From Whitmania pigra (lineage: Eukaryota; Annelida; Clitellata; Hirudinida; Haemopidae), in contig JAJTWR010000448.1 of NCBI GenBank assembly GCA_021613335.1, positions 316,001 to 380,000 of the forward strand: DNA of 64,000 bases. The letters run 5' to 3'. The position numbers and the translations under genes are program-made. The notes under the pieces are model-generated. The model had not been told where the DNA came from, did no database searches, and worked only from the letters and a program-made list of their open reading frames with translations. This document shows positions 10,927-23,499 of the stretch, one piece after another; position 1 is the stretch's first letter; each line of letters begins with the position of its first letter.

Positions 10927-13874
10927 AAACTCTCCATGAGATGACAAAAGTTATCATGTCCAGATTTAAGGCGCTTGGGCAGTTTATGCCAGCCCGCCCC
11001 CCTAGTATGAATTTAACTACGATAAGAAATAAGCCATGTGGGATATCGAGAAACTAGAAATAAGTGGAGAAAGCCAAACATTCAAAAACGTCATTATCCC
11101 CGATTTGCCACCTAAACCCCACCGTCAAACCTGATTGTCAACGTTCATCATGAATCATGAATCCAGAGACAGTAACTGATCTGATCTTCTCGTCTTGAAT
11201 CCTCCGACTGAACACAGATCCAAATCCATCTATCAGGAAAGTGTTCACAAACGACGATCTAACTCCCAGAGAGGCTAAAGCTGCTTACCAAAAAAGATGT
11301 GGAAAGAGATCAAAGGCTACACCGGACTCTTCGAAAATAAACCCTAGCTGATTTTTCAAGGCGCTCGTAATATAAGCCCTACCATAGGTCTGTTGCAAGT
11401 TGTGACACTTGATAACATATTGAAATTAATAATATAATATCAGTAAAAGTCTAGTGATACATTAATATAATAAGGTACTGACAAAGAAAATTATGATTTC
11501 TTGTAGTGTTTGCAAGTAAAATATTGGTGGGTAAGCCGATAATGTAAACAGACAAGCGGTTCTAGAATACAGTTGCATCGGATTGTGTGGTAAAACCGTC
11601 CCAGACGGACGGATACATTTTAATGAGATGCTCAGTCAAAATTAAAGCTCCACCCCACATGTTTGTGACAAAGATCCATGTACCACGCTAAAAATAAGTT
11701 TCATTGAAGTGAAATACCCTCGCAATAATTTCTTCAATGCCCTCCACCATTATAGAATCTAATTGATTCCTTTTTTCGGCATTGAATTTTTTCCCAAATT
11801 TGTAGCGATTACAAGATTTCAATAAAACCATAAAATTGTTTAAAAAATTGCGTTGTAATGAACTGTGTGTTCAACTTTCCGTTTGGATGCCTAACTTCAG
11901 AGGTGCTTTCACGACTTGTGGTTTGCAGTTTAAAAGTCTAAGAATTAATAATTCATTGAATCACAAAACCGAAGTTAATTCCAGGGATAATCTTAGTGAC
12001 ACCAAACGCAATGTCATTAGCAAATGAAGTTCACATAATAAGTCAACCCAAAGTTATTTTTACTATAAAATTATTATTTTTACAAGATTATGGCTAATCT
12101 TTACTTAATATTTTTTAATATAAATGATGACAGATGTTTGTTTGTATTATGTTCCAGTTCGAGATTATGTGAAAAACTGTTTATTTTACAAAAAACATAG
12201 GCGGGTTTATCGTTTGCAAAGGTTATTATCAACATATTAATATATCTACATATTATCTAAATTTAATTATTCATTATTCTTCACCGATGAGAATAAAGAG
12301 GCACCAGGTTGCAGTATAGAGCTGCGGTACTCAAACTGCTGAGTCCTTTCGAGTCCATTTTTCGCTCCTTAAGTTCAAGTCTCATTTCACCAACAGTTAT
12401 ATCTTTTAAGAGCTTGCTCATGCCTTACTTTTGGGATGGTCAGTGAATGACTTAGTTACTTTTTTACATCATGTTTTGAACCATCACCGTCACGTTCTCC
12501 GTTAACTTGTCAAACATTCGCTGAGTTTTTTGTTTAAGCTGTTAATTAACTTTTTGTTCATTTGCAGCAATTTATCGAACATGCTTTCTGTCGAAAAAGA
12601 TTTCCTCAGAAGTCGAGGTTTTAGCTGACCTAGGCATCGGTGAAAGTTCGCAACAAAACGGAAAGAAACAAATACTGAAATATTGACTAAAAAATAAATT
12701 AAAAAAGATTAAATTTTTTGAAACTCTAGAGTCAAAACAAAGCAGTCTCTGGTTGTAAAAGTAAAGTTATTTGAGATCTTGTTGGAAAAAGATTCTCATA
12801 AAATCCATCGTAAGATAGATAGAGCGGAATGGGTCAAAATCTTGTTCTCCAACAAAAACATTTCTACCAACAATATGTCGGAGAATAAATGCAAATGACC
12901 TTGATGATCGTCAGTTTTACTGGCATGACCTCAGGCTGAAAATCATTCGTAGCCGAAATCGTGGAGCGGGATATGCAATGAATTTGAGAGGAATTTTTAG
13001 CGAATGGCTTATTTATTTTTATTTTTTATTTATTTATTTAAAGACACGAACGAAGGGCCGAAGCCTCTAACACGATCGAAAAATAAACTTAAACGCGAAA
13101 ACTAAGTTCATCATCGCTCGGGCAGATCTAGTTTGAGAAATCGAAAGCGAGGAGAAAAAGTTTAATTGGAGTTAATAAATTTTCAAAGTTCTTGGAATCT
13201 GATTGCTGATTGGAAACAGAAAATACAGTATAGTTACATAACGCACTGAAATGTACCCAGTACACTTTTAATTATTCTCATGTTTTTGCCAATAATTCCC
13301 GAAGTTGTCACCTTCGCGGCTTCAGCCTAACATTTTTGATTAATCCAACCATTTATTTTTTATGCTTATTAAAATATTGCTTTTAATTCTCGTAGCATTT
13401 TGATAAGGCATCGCATGGAAGTCTAGAAAATTTTCATTAATTTTCCAGTTTCAGAGTCACCTGCAAACGAATGCTTCTTTTTCATAAGCACTCGTTTTTC
13501 CTCTTCTTTTTCATAATTATTCTCGGCTTGGCACCACGAATAGTTATGCCTTTGTAGAAAGAGAATAACGCAGTCAATTTAAAGTTTAAAAAAAAAGCAA
13601 CCACAAATGTTGCAATCGAGATGACTCATTATGAACTCGCATCGGGCGAATCAAAATTTCAAAATTGAAATCAATGGCAACGGCGAACAACTCAGCAGAT
13701 ACTGATACTGCAGCTTGAAAGCAATTGATTAATTGCCACGCACAGAAGTATAGTGGAGAAGACACGTAGTCGTTATTTGTCTTGAATCGGAGTTGTTGAC
13801 TTGCTGCTTCCTCCACTCGTCTTAGTTCAGAAATTGGTCATTTCAAGCTTGGCTCGTGGCAGAAAACATTTAAG
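10927..13874. other. Intergenic region, no gene recognised
   Basis: Short open frames here (11,836-12,027 plus, 13,586-13,816 minus) have no motif, no signal peptide and no splice context that would support a gene. A stretch near 11,200-11,340 weakly resembles a LINE fragment (DLTPREAKAAYQKR in one frame), and 13,010-13,050 is T/A-rich low complexity. The promoter of the gene starting at 13,875 should lie in the last few hundred bases, but no clear TATA box was found. Confidence 0.6.
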
Positions 13875-16800
13875 ATGGATAGAAGTATTTCATTAACTAT
13901 TTTGTTAATCATTTTTAGTTTTGGGTTTGTTAAGACGATCGAGCTTCATGAAGAAGTGAGTCACTATGCTGAACAACTAGTTAAAATATACTCACAAGTT
14001 TCTATAAAAATTTGTTTTTGTTTGTAGAGTGGTAAAGCAGAAGATGTTTTTCAAATGGAATCTGATGGCCGTGAGGAGAAACACAACTTTCCAGGTAGGA
14101 ATTTACCGTCAACTATTTTTAAAACATAATCTGCATATATTAAAATCTGCTTTACTTTCACTAGTATAATTTTTACTAGAATAATAGACTAGTACCATGA
14201 ATATGCGGAATCTGCTTTAATTGAACAATTCGAAAATTAAAAAAAACAAAATTTGATTAAAAACCCCTCGTTAAATGTAGAAATGCATGCGATAGCTCAA
14301 GCAATTTTTAATACATATATTTCGGATTCTAGTCCATTTGATTTTTATATTCTATTTACATTCGCTTTGTTCAATAACTTGAAGTGTAGTTTAAAGCAGA
14401 TCCAAAGCAAGAGACAAAATGACCTAATAAAAGCATAATTTTTAGTAACTTTTAATAACAAATGTCATTCTGTAAGACATTTTAAATATCTTTAAAATAT
14501 TAAACCTTTATTCATAGGAAAATCAAATTACAACATCACCGACAAAAGCCAAGTCAGTAATTTGTTCTATGTTTCAAAATGCAAAGTGATGGCGTTAAAT
14601 GTATATAATGCCAATTAAAATTACAATGAATTTACATATGAGAATTTATTTTCCAAGTTCTTGGCCGATTATGGAGAGATACGTTTGAATCCCACTGTTA
14701 TTAGGAGCTTGGAAAAGATTGCTGTTTCGGAAAAGTCTTGGGGTGGTATTATAGTGAGTCATTAAACGTAATATTTGACATTAATGTTTACATATTATAT
14801 TTATAAAAGTTATTATATTATATTAAGTTATATTATTATATTTATGAAGGTTCAGTGACAAATTACTGTATTTTCAGAATATCACATTTACAGACAAGTT
14901 CATAAAAACACTACCCAATCCTTGGATTGCAGTAGAGGAGAGTTTATTAAGTGTCATTAAAGATAATAGCTTAGATAATTTGTTTACAAAATTAAATGGA
15001 ACGGCAATACTTGCATATATCAACGGAAGATTCCATAAATCACACACGGATCTTTATGTTGGTTATTTAGGAGTAGAATTTATCAACCACAAAGGCATGT
15101 CTAAAGCATATTTGCTGCAAAGCCTTGTATTCTTGCCTGAAGGTAATTTATGTTTAAAAACTCATTAAGTTAATTATGAGTATGACCATGACGGATGAGG
15201 ATGATGACGACGATGGCAATGTTGACAGTAATAACAGATTTTTAGATTTATATATATAAATAACTGTTTAAATATTAAATTCGCAACTTAGTCATTGTCA
15301 TCTCATCTTCATCTTATTGTTATGAAGATGTTTATTTATTTATTTCAAACTTTTCTTTTAAATTTTATTTCATTGATTGAAAACTTAATTTTTCTTCAAA
15401 TAAATTCAAGGTCAAAAACGAAGTTTGTTGATAAGAATGGCGATGGTGACACATTACACCATTTACAATGAGTTAGTTGTATCCATTATTGTAAACATTG
15501 TTACTTACATTACTTGCCTTTCAATGACTCAGATATTTGTTATTTATGAAACAATAAAGCATAAGCACACTTTTGGTTAGACGTATGCACCTTTGAAGCA
15601 CTTTGGAGATCTGTAGTAATCGAATTGCAAATTACAATTACAGAAACATAACATGAATGCTTTGATAATTAAAATTTAAAATTTATAAAGCTATAAAGCC
15701 CTTGAAGATAATTGCCTCACAGAAGCACAAATAGCAGCAAAATCCACTGAGAAACTGACTTATGACATGTTGATCATTGCAAAGGAAGTATGCATTTGAA
15801 GTATTTGAGAAATTATTTACGATCACCAAAAAATATAAGAAATATAGCTAGCCCATACTATAAATTTAAATGATAAATATATTTAATTATTATAGGTAAC
15901 TTTGCCTGCTTTGACAAATTTATTTTCAAGCTACTACTTTTAATATTCAAATAAATAAATTAGTTAATAATTTGTTCGTTACTATATCATTTTGAAAAGA
16001 TGAAAGAAATATTCCAAAGCTTAGAGATCTCAGATAATGAACTCTATATCGATCTCGTCAAGACCGTAGTAACGCGGGTGAGACAAGATATTGATTATGA
16101 TGTAAATGTAAAGGTTCTTTGTTTATGTAGCGCCATTTGCACGTCGCCAAAAGTGCGTTTTGTCAACCATCCACATGGCAAGCGAGCTTGGTTTCGAACA
16201 AGATGCATTATAAGACTATTGCCATTAATGCTGCAGGAACGAACACCTAACTTGCACGTCAAGCGATGATGATGTAAGATTGCAGAAGGGTTTGCATAAT
16301 TGAATATTGAAAAATGAATTCAGCTAGAAATAAATTCAGTCTGAAAATTTGAATTGCCCTAATCCATAAATTCATCAGACGCCAGAGGAAATGAAATGCA
16401 TGGAGGAAAACAGGATCAACAACAGCACCGTCGATGGCGATGCGGCTTCCTTGTCCTGCCAAAGTGACCTGATGGAGAACGAAAACTCACTTGACTTACC
16501 AAAAGTTGATTTTCTAGTAGTGTATACAAGGTAAGTTCTATAACAATTGATATTCATGTAACTCAGAACATATTTTCGATTTTAAACAACTTTCAGCTGC
16601 TCACTGAGCTGCCTGAAATTACATGTGACCCACTCCTTAGACCATGATTAATCTATCCTTAATTAATTTCCACCTATTTGCTTTTCAGGGATAGAATATA
16701 TTTCAATAGAAAGATAACTACTGGAGCGGTTTTTGCTGAAACAATGTGTATAATAGATAATTTGGTTATTATCTATTGGGAAGACGTTCACTCAAACTCA

Positions 16801-18851
16801 ATAATGTCTGCTCAAATGCTTGCTCGTACATTGGCTATTAAGTTTGATGGGGACTTCAATAATTGCGACTCTGATAAGAAGTTTGTAATGTCTGAAAGTT
16901 TGAATGAAAAATGGAATAAAAATTCATTTACTTTCTCCTCATGCTCTGGACCCTACGTTGATAAATATATAGACAGATTGGATGAGTAAATATCTAGCAT
17001 TTTCTGTTTATTTCTTTAAATAGAATTTAACCAGGAATATAACTTTTTTTTATTAAATTTGTAATGTAAATAAATGTGTAATTATATGTAATAATGAATA
17101 AAAATTTAATAATGAAGAAATGTGTAATAATGTACAAAGATATGCAATGGCGCAAAACACTAAAGTATTTATTGGTGAACAAATTTGTTCACATGGCGGC
17201 ATTCTAAGTATTTCATGTATAAATGCAAAGTATTAAATGTATTAAATGCACTTACAGTTATTAATATAATTATTACTATTAATGTTGATTTTGTTATTAC
17301 TGTTACTAATATAATTATCTTTATTTTAGCGACATAATGAAATATCGATTCCATATTTTAAAAAATTATTATTAATATGTTATAATATTTATTTTATTTT
17401 ACAATTTTTATATACAATAAAAACAATGAACGATAATACAAATCAACGAGGAATTCATGCAAAGTGTTCATGCAGGGCGCCATGTAGAAATTGGTCAATA
17501 GCTGTTGTTGGTTAGTAAATAGTTAATCTACCTGCAGTGCTAATTATTTCTTTTTCAGAATCAGAGGCTTCAACTGCCTCGATAAACTTGACTGGAAAAA
17601 ACCAATTGAACAAGAAGATACTCCACTTACACTTCCAGGTCTCATCCATGATCTGAATGAACAGTGTGGTATAATACATGGCCCATATTCGTTTTATTGT
17701 GGAAACAAGAATGTAAGGAATGTAATGTAATTTCGTAGTTTTGAATTCATGATTTTAGAAACAAGCTAAAAACAAAACATTTATAAATATTAATTAAAAG
17801 GTTAAATTTAAAATTGTATGATTTAATTCAATTGTCAACTAAGATCTATTTTATGCAATTTCTACAATGGTAAATTACTGATTCCTTGCTTATTGTCACC
17901 ACTATTCAATGATGAGTTTGATTTCAATTTCTGATTTTAAAACTATTGAAAAGTTGACGGTGAGTTGACAGAACTCACTCACAATCGGCGATGAAAATGA
18001 ACTACAACCGCCTACAAATCGCCAATCATTTATTGAAGACTTAATTTAAGCAATTTAGTTGCATTAATTTTTTTTGTTGGTTTCATTTCAAGTTGAAAAA
18101 ATTGGAAGTCGTCTGCAAGGCCATACATTGTTTCTACAACTCCAGTTGTGGGCCAACTCAAAAATTTGTCCTAGATGGCACACCCTGTGCAAATTTTAGA
18201 ATGTGCATAAGGGGCAAATGTGTCCTCGATGGAAGGGCTCCAAAAATTTTCACTCTCCCAGGTAAGTTCATGGAGTTCACCTTTTATGAAGCTGGAATGC
18301 AGACTGTTATTTGAATGTTATTATCAACAACATCAAAATACGACTATTACTTATTAATGACTGCTGGTTATTTAAGTAAGTGATAGATATTATGTTATTA
18401 ACTATTTATTTGAAATTATCATAATAAACATGATCACATGAGCACATTATTATTGTTTTATATAATATATTATATCAGATCATCAGATAGTAAATGCACC
18501 ATCGTGTATAAAATAAACTTATACTTACTTTTATGACAATGTAACCATGTACATTCAATTGTCTTATTTGAAATTAATACAAATTATCTTACAACTTATT
18601 GATGATAAAATGTTTAATTTTCTTCAGGTTTCAATAGAAGAAGATGCAATAGGAAAACTTCAACTAGAAAAATATCAGCAGTCGAGCTTGTAAGTCAAGT
18701 TCGTGAGGACAGTGTGACCGTTTCTCTTGTTCATCAAGAAGATGCCGCTCACGTTGGCATAGAGGATTATGACACAGAAGATTATGATTCCTTTAACATA
18801 GAGGATTATGTCGATGATAACGATGGTGTTGATGAGAAGCTCTCAACTGAG
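13875..18851 (+). CDS. ADAMTS-like M12B metalloprotease homologue with a destroyed active site
   Basis: Eleven exons inferred: 13875-13955, 14028-14094, 14518-14753, 14878-15142, 15699-15787, 16000-16077, 16379-16530, 16689-16985, 17559-17712, 18093-18261, 18628-18851. All joints have GT/AG sites and consistent phase. The protein (about 600 aa) has a signal peptide (MDRSISLTILLIIFSFGF), a prodomain, a reprolysin-like domain, an ADAMTS-type cysteine-rich region (LDGTPCANFRMCIRGKCV) and an acidic tail (EDYDTEDYDSFNIEDY). Exons 5-10 parallel those of the genes at 25.6 and 36.6 kb. Where those have HEIGHSLGAIHD, this has QMLARTLAIKFD, so the three zinc histidines and the catalytic glutamate are gone (residues 365, 366, 369, 375); the Met-turn methionine survives. 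It lacks the PLAC-like modules. An in-frame TAA (14616-14618, codon 83) is either a nonsense mutation or lies in a 42-nt intron. Secreted pseudoenzyme or young pseudogene. Confidence 0.75.
14616..14618 (+). other. In-frame TAA in exon 3 of the inactive metalloprotease gene
   Basis: The frame of exon 3 meets TAA at codon 83 and then stays open to the donor at 14754. GT at 14601 and AG at 14641-14642 would remove exactly 42 nt containing the stop and keep phase, but 42 nt is very short for an intron, and the protein region looks continuous with that of the paralogues across the stop. A nonsense mutation is therefore at least as likely. Confidence 0.7.
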
Positions 18852-21430
18852 GAGAATAGGAAAGAAGTCATGGAGCATCATTAATTTTGGTATCCTTCTT
18901 TGATCTTGCAGAGAGGTGAGCTTAATCATTACGTCATCATGTTTACCCGCACTTTGCTTAAAATGAAAGGCAGGTATTGGTTTGAAAACAGTGGACAAAA
19001 TTTAGTTAGATTAGAATTCGATGGGCTTCAGTAATATAATTAAAATTGTAAAATTTCTTTATTACGATTAAATATTTATTCCACTAAAAAAATCTGTTTT
19101 TTCCAGAAATAATGATAATGTTGATAATTGTGGTTTAAAATAATAAAATAATCCCCAGAATTATTAAATTTCCAGATGGCTATCTAGAGAGCTCTTGAAT
19201 CATGATTGTTTTGAGGAATTGATGAAACTCGTTATTTTATGTCCATGATTTTGGTTTTGGAATTATATGCAATTGAGTAAATTGTATGAATGTGCAACTC
19301 CATTTTGCATATTTTCCCAATAATTATATTGCAGTAATTATGGGATGCTAAAGGTAATTATTTTTTGAGTCACCACTGATATGCAGACAAACAATTTGTC
19401 GTTATTCAATCGTACTTTTAAATGAACTGCCGATGCAGTTTTAAATATTATTTTATGCGGGGATCTATTCAGTAAATGTTGCTTTTACATGGTGTTCGGT
19501 CAACATTTTATCAACTGACATTGTGACTGGATGACAGCTCCATTACAATTAATCTACTGATACAGTTTTTGAAAACTCTACTGATGACTTGTTTGTCGCC
19601 ATAGTTTTCAAATGTATCCAAGTGTTTTCAAATAAAAGCTTTTTGTTTTAGAACTGGTTTAATTTTATAATTTTTCTCTTTTGCTTCAATGTCCGAACAA
19701 AAACTTATCTATAGACAAATAGTTGGGGTTTGAAAACTGGAAAAGGATGATTATGTGAGAGGTCTTACCATTTTGCTAATATCAACAAAAATCTTGTATT
19801 ATCTTTACTTTTTATTAGCATATATATATAAAATCAATTATTCATTCATAATAACTAGAGTTTTTTTTTATTATTGTTTATATTAATGTTGCTAATACTC
19901 AGAAGTTTTATTTTATGTTGTGCGTCTTAGCATTCAAGACTGCTTTAAAATAGCGGTTAATTTTAATATATATTAGTTAATGTATATTACTACATGTGTT
20001 GAGTCAGAAGCTTTATTTTAGTTAGACTTTTATTAGTTATAGTTATGATTATTTAGTTTTAGTTTAGTTATAGTTAAAGTTTTAAATATATATTAGTTAA
20101 TATGTATTACTACATGTGTTGAGTCAGAGGCTTTATTTTAGTTAGGCTTTTATTAGTTATAATTATGATTATTTAGTTTTAGTTTATTTATAGTTAAAAT
20201 TTAATTTTTCAGATTTGTTTGGCTATACATCAGTTGTAGCTTTCAATTTATAGGATAGAAAAATATTAAATGCAAAACTGTTGGGGAAGAGGAAAGTAAC
20301 AATAACTGAGTTAACAATAAACCTAAACATCTAACTAAAATGAACACTAAACTTAAATTAAAAATATTTATGTTTTATGAATAACAAAAGTTATTTTCTT
20401 ATTGTTAGTATTTTGCATTGTTTTATTAACTGTCATTAATGTTGTTTTTTTTTATTTTTTAAAGTTTTAGCTAAAATGTTATCTTCATTTTAGTTCCATT
20501 CTTGAATTTAGACTAATTTAGTTTTAATATAGTTTTGGTTAACTATATTCGCGTTATTGTAGTCATCGACTGCCTGGATTCAAACTGTCTTTGACATAAT
20601 CAAAATCTCTTTATTCCAATGTCGCTCTTGCAACTTTAAGAGCAAGATCACCTAGACCAGTACACAATCTATTTTGGCAAAGTTTGCATAACGATGGAAA
20701 ATAATCAAATATCAAAATTGGCAGAGGCTGTGGAGGTCTACCGAGTCGAGGTGTATGGAAAGCTAAAAATCACGCAAGATTATTGATGGGGCATAGCTGC
20801 CACTACCATGGAACTAGTCAGTAACTTGGTTGTTTGTTAGTCCAGTGAGAAAATACTTTTGAATTTAGAGATGCACGCCTTTATACTTCCTCCGTGTTCA
20901 TTCACGAACCTTATGAAAATTGACTGAAAGTCAACTTTCGCGGTCCACATCACGACTGGTCACGGGCCTAAGGCTGTGAGCTACTGGCCTAGATGATCCT
21001 GTCCAATCAAAGCACGCTATAAGACAAGATAATTATTAATAATAACAATAATAATAATAATATCAATACGCCATAAGTCTAATCATGACTTAATCAAAAA
21101 CCTCAAACTTTTAAGGTGCCGGGAACAGGACGTGTATTAATGCTAAATTAATGAGGCATCCTCAAACAATCTTAGACAACACTTGGTTCACACAAGTTGT
21201 AATTTATCTTATTATTATGAATGGTAAATATTTGCTCATAATTATCGCAAGTTGCTTGTCACCGATGTAATTTTAAAGATCTTGTCTTCATTGCCATTTG
21301 TGTATTTATAACATTTTTCGCAGTAGGTTTTGTAAATCATTTTATCTGTAAATTGAACATGATTTCACAAATATATTTTAAAATATTTGCTCTACATAAA
21401 AAAAGAAGAAAAAGCATTTCATTCTGTAGA
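18852..21430. other. Intergenic region
   Basis: No coding region is supported. The stretch is AT-rich, with a two-copy 120-bp tandem repeat at 19,964-20,203 (separate entry). A possible poly(A) signal for the upstream gene is AATAAA near 19,630, some 780 bp after the stop. A somewhat more GC-rich patch at 20,880-21,010 has no recognisable motif. Confidence 0.6.
19964..20203 (+). repeat. Tandem direct repeat, 2 x 120 bp
   Basis: Two adjacent copies with a period of exactly 120 bases, sharing for example ATTACTACATGTGTTGAGTC and TTTTATTAGTTATA, with a few substitutions between them. They contain no open frame and sit in intergenic DNA. Confidence 0.9.
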
Positions 21431-21520
21431 TGCAGCAGACTCAGGTGACTAAGACTTCGCTTCTCACGACGGCAGCCCGTGTTGGAATCCTAATCATCGG
21501 TTCTGCAACAGGTAGGGCTA
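21430..21520 (+). repeat. Possible tRNA-derived SINE head, degenerate
   Basis: The segment CTTCTCACGACGGCAGC and what follows resembles the middle and 3' half of the tRNA-like head at 44,962-45,035 (CCTCTCACGATGGCAGC). The internal promoter boxes are poorly preserved and the downstream 150 bp have no match elsewhere in the window, so this is only a tentative family member. Confidence 0.4.
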
Positions 21521-21901
21521 TTGGTATGGGTAGGGGCAGAGTTAGAGATGGATTTTTGGTGCCAAAAGGCGCTGCGTATGAGCTGGCATTTGTCCGTAAT
21601 TTAGTCAACAATCCATTTGAACCATTCCTGCTGAAATTGTTTGCTAATGATAAAAATCAGTTTATTCCGATAAATTGAATAAATTATTTGTATCCAGTAC
21701 AAATCAATATTAAATAAATCTAATAAATAACTTTCTAATAAATGCAAAACTTTATTACTTTTATTTATCATTTTTAAATTTAGAAAATTAATTTTAAAAC
21801 AAAATTATTTATTTAATTGTTATCATTTATGGTTGTTTAAGAATATTTAAAATTGAATGAATTAAAACGACAATTTTGATCTCTTACAAGTCCTTGGAGT
21901 T

Positions 21902-23360
21902 ATGGAATCTGATAAGTCGAGAGATGGTGACATGGCGGAAATTGGAGAGACCTTCGAAGAAAAAGCAGAGTGGGTGTTGCAATCGCTAAACAAAATTCAT
22001 GAATATATTGTTGATTTAGAAATTTGTAGCATACCTCAAAAATATTATCAAAAGTTTGATCAAACATCGGCTATTTTGACTACCCTCCTGCCTGACTTAA
22101 CAGATTCAAGTCTCTCAGAAATTGATGATATTTTGTATCCGAACCAGGATGTCTTTGCTAAAAGCATGGCAATGACTCATGCAAGAGAAAATCAACATTT
22201 CATTTGGATGTGTTATAAACCCTTTATAAAAGTATACTTAAAATTGAGAAACCGGAGATTCCTTGGCGATAAAGTGTATCTTCAATTGATGGAACATTTA
22301 CCAGACAGTATATTCTTATCTAACAAAATATACATTATTTTAAATGGCTTGGGTATCAGGACACATACTTGGAGAATTATAAAATTTCTTAAGTTGGCAT
22401 TTGATAAAAAACAAAATATATTCGCAATGAAAAGCAGCAAATGGTATGCTGAATTAACATGGCTAGAAAAATTGAAGAACATTCCTGAACCAAAAGATCC
22501 TGACAAAAAAAAATTGGCATTCTGGTTACGCCGACAAAGTACATTTATATTGGAAAAACTAGAACAAAGCGAGTTATATGCAGAAGGGAACAAATTAATA
22601 AACGAATTACTGGAAAGTAATTCTACGGAAAGTTATAATATGTTATATAACGGTTCTCATGTGGTAGTTGATCATTTTATATAAATATTTCTCATCCGCC
22701 CAAAATGAAGAGGAAAAGATTAACCGTGCGACCGGATTTCTTAAACAAAATTATTATAATAACGAACTAGATTTTTTCTGTTACGATTATTATATCTTGT
22801 GCGAAAGATATATTAGTGAAATATATCCGGATGAATTAATGAAATTGATAGATAGAAAACATTACAACGATTTGGAACCCTATGTAACTGTTTGTAACGA
22901 TTGCGACAACGCAAATAAATATGGTCAAAAAAGTGAGAATATTATCTGCGGAGATCATCATCCAGATTTTACAATCGAGAAGCACCTCATTTACGACGAA
23001 TTTCTGAAATGCATGTATGTGATGGCGAAGGTGCACGATTCATTCGTGCGGTGTAATGAACTTCTGAAGTTGGATATCGACGTGGAAGGCATCGACGGTG
23101 AAATCTTTAGAAGGAAAAGATATGTTATTGATTTAATTGAAACAAGACTTACTGATCCCTCAGAACATGAGGATTTACCGTGGTGGTTTCAAACCATGGC
23201 CAGGAAATGTCCGTTCATATTAGTATCGAAGCATCATGAAAATATGTGTGATGATTATATCAACATGTTGAAAGGAGAAGAAATCGATGATGCTACAATG
23301 GAAAGATTGTATTTTATACAAGGTTATCCTCTTACAGAATATTCGGACGATAATGACTAG
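21902..23360 (+). CDS. Unrecognised intronless gene, about 490 aa, split by a +1 frame change
   Basis: The first frame starts at ATG 21902 and runs 260 aa to a stop at 22684. A second frame, offset by one base, is open from 22668 to TAG at 23360 (about 230 aa). The second lacks its own ATG near its start (TAG at 22665, then TTG), and composition and helical character carry on across the joint. One gene with a one-base indel, sequencing error or programmed shift between 22665 and 22684 is therefore more likely than two genes. The product is predicted to be mostly helical, soluble and lysine-rich, with an acidic end (YSDDND). No signal peptide or membrane segment is seen. A cluster CNDC...C..HH at about 22,890-22,960 could bind metal. 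It shares no motif with transposases or with any family I can name. It stands between the two metalloprotease loci on the same strand and has no introns, unlike them. Confidence 0.6.
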
Positions 23361-23499
23361 CTTTTCATTTTCATATCGAATAAGTTAGGACCTCTTTTGT
23401 CTTTTATTTCAAAGCAAAAAGATACTTTTATTTTTCAACATTATTTGGATTATTATTAAAATAACAATTGTTACATAAAAATAATAAATTTACGGTTTG

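Noticed and set aside
11200..11340. LINE coding fragment
   Set aside because: Only one short frame (DLTPREAKAAYQKR) resembles LINE proteins; too little to annotate.
13586..13816. Minus-strand 76-aa frame just upstream of the inactive protease gene
   Set aside because: No motif, signal or similarity; likely chance frame in the promoter region.
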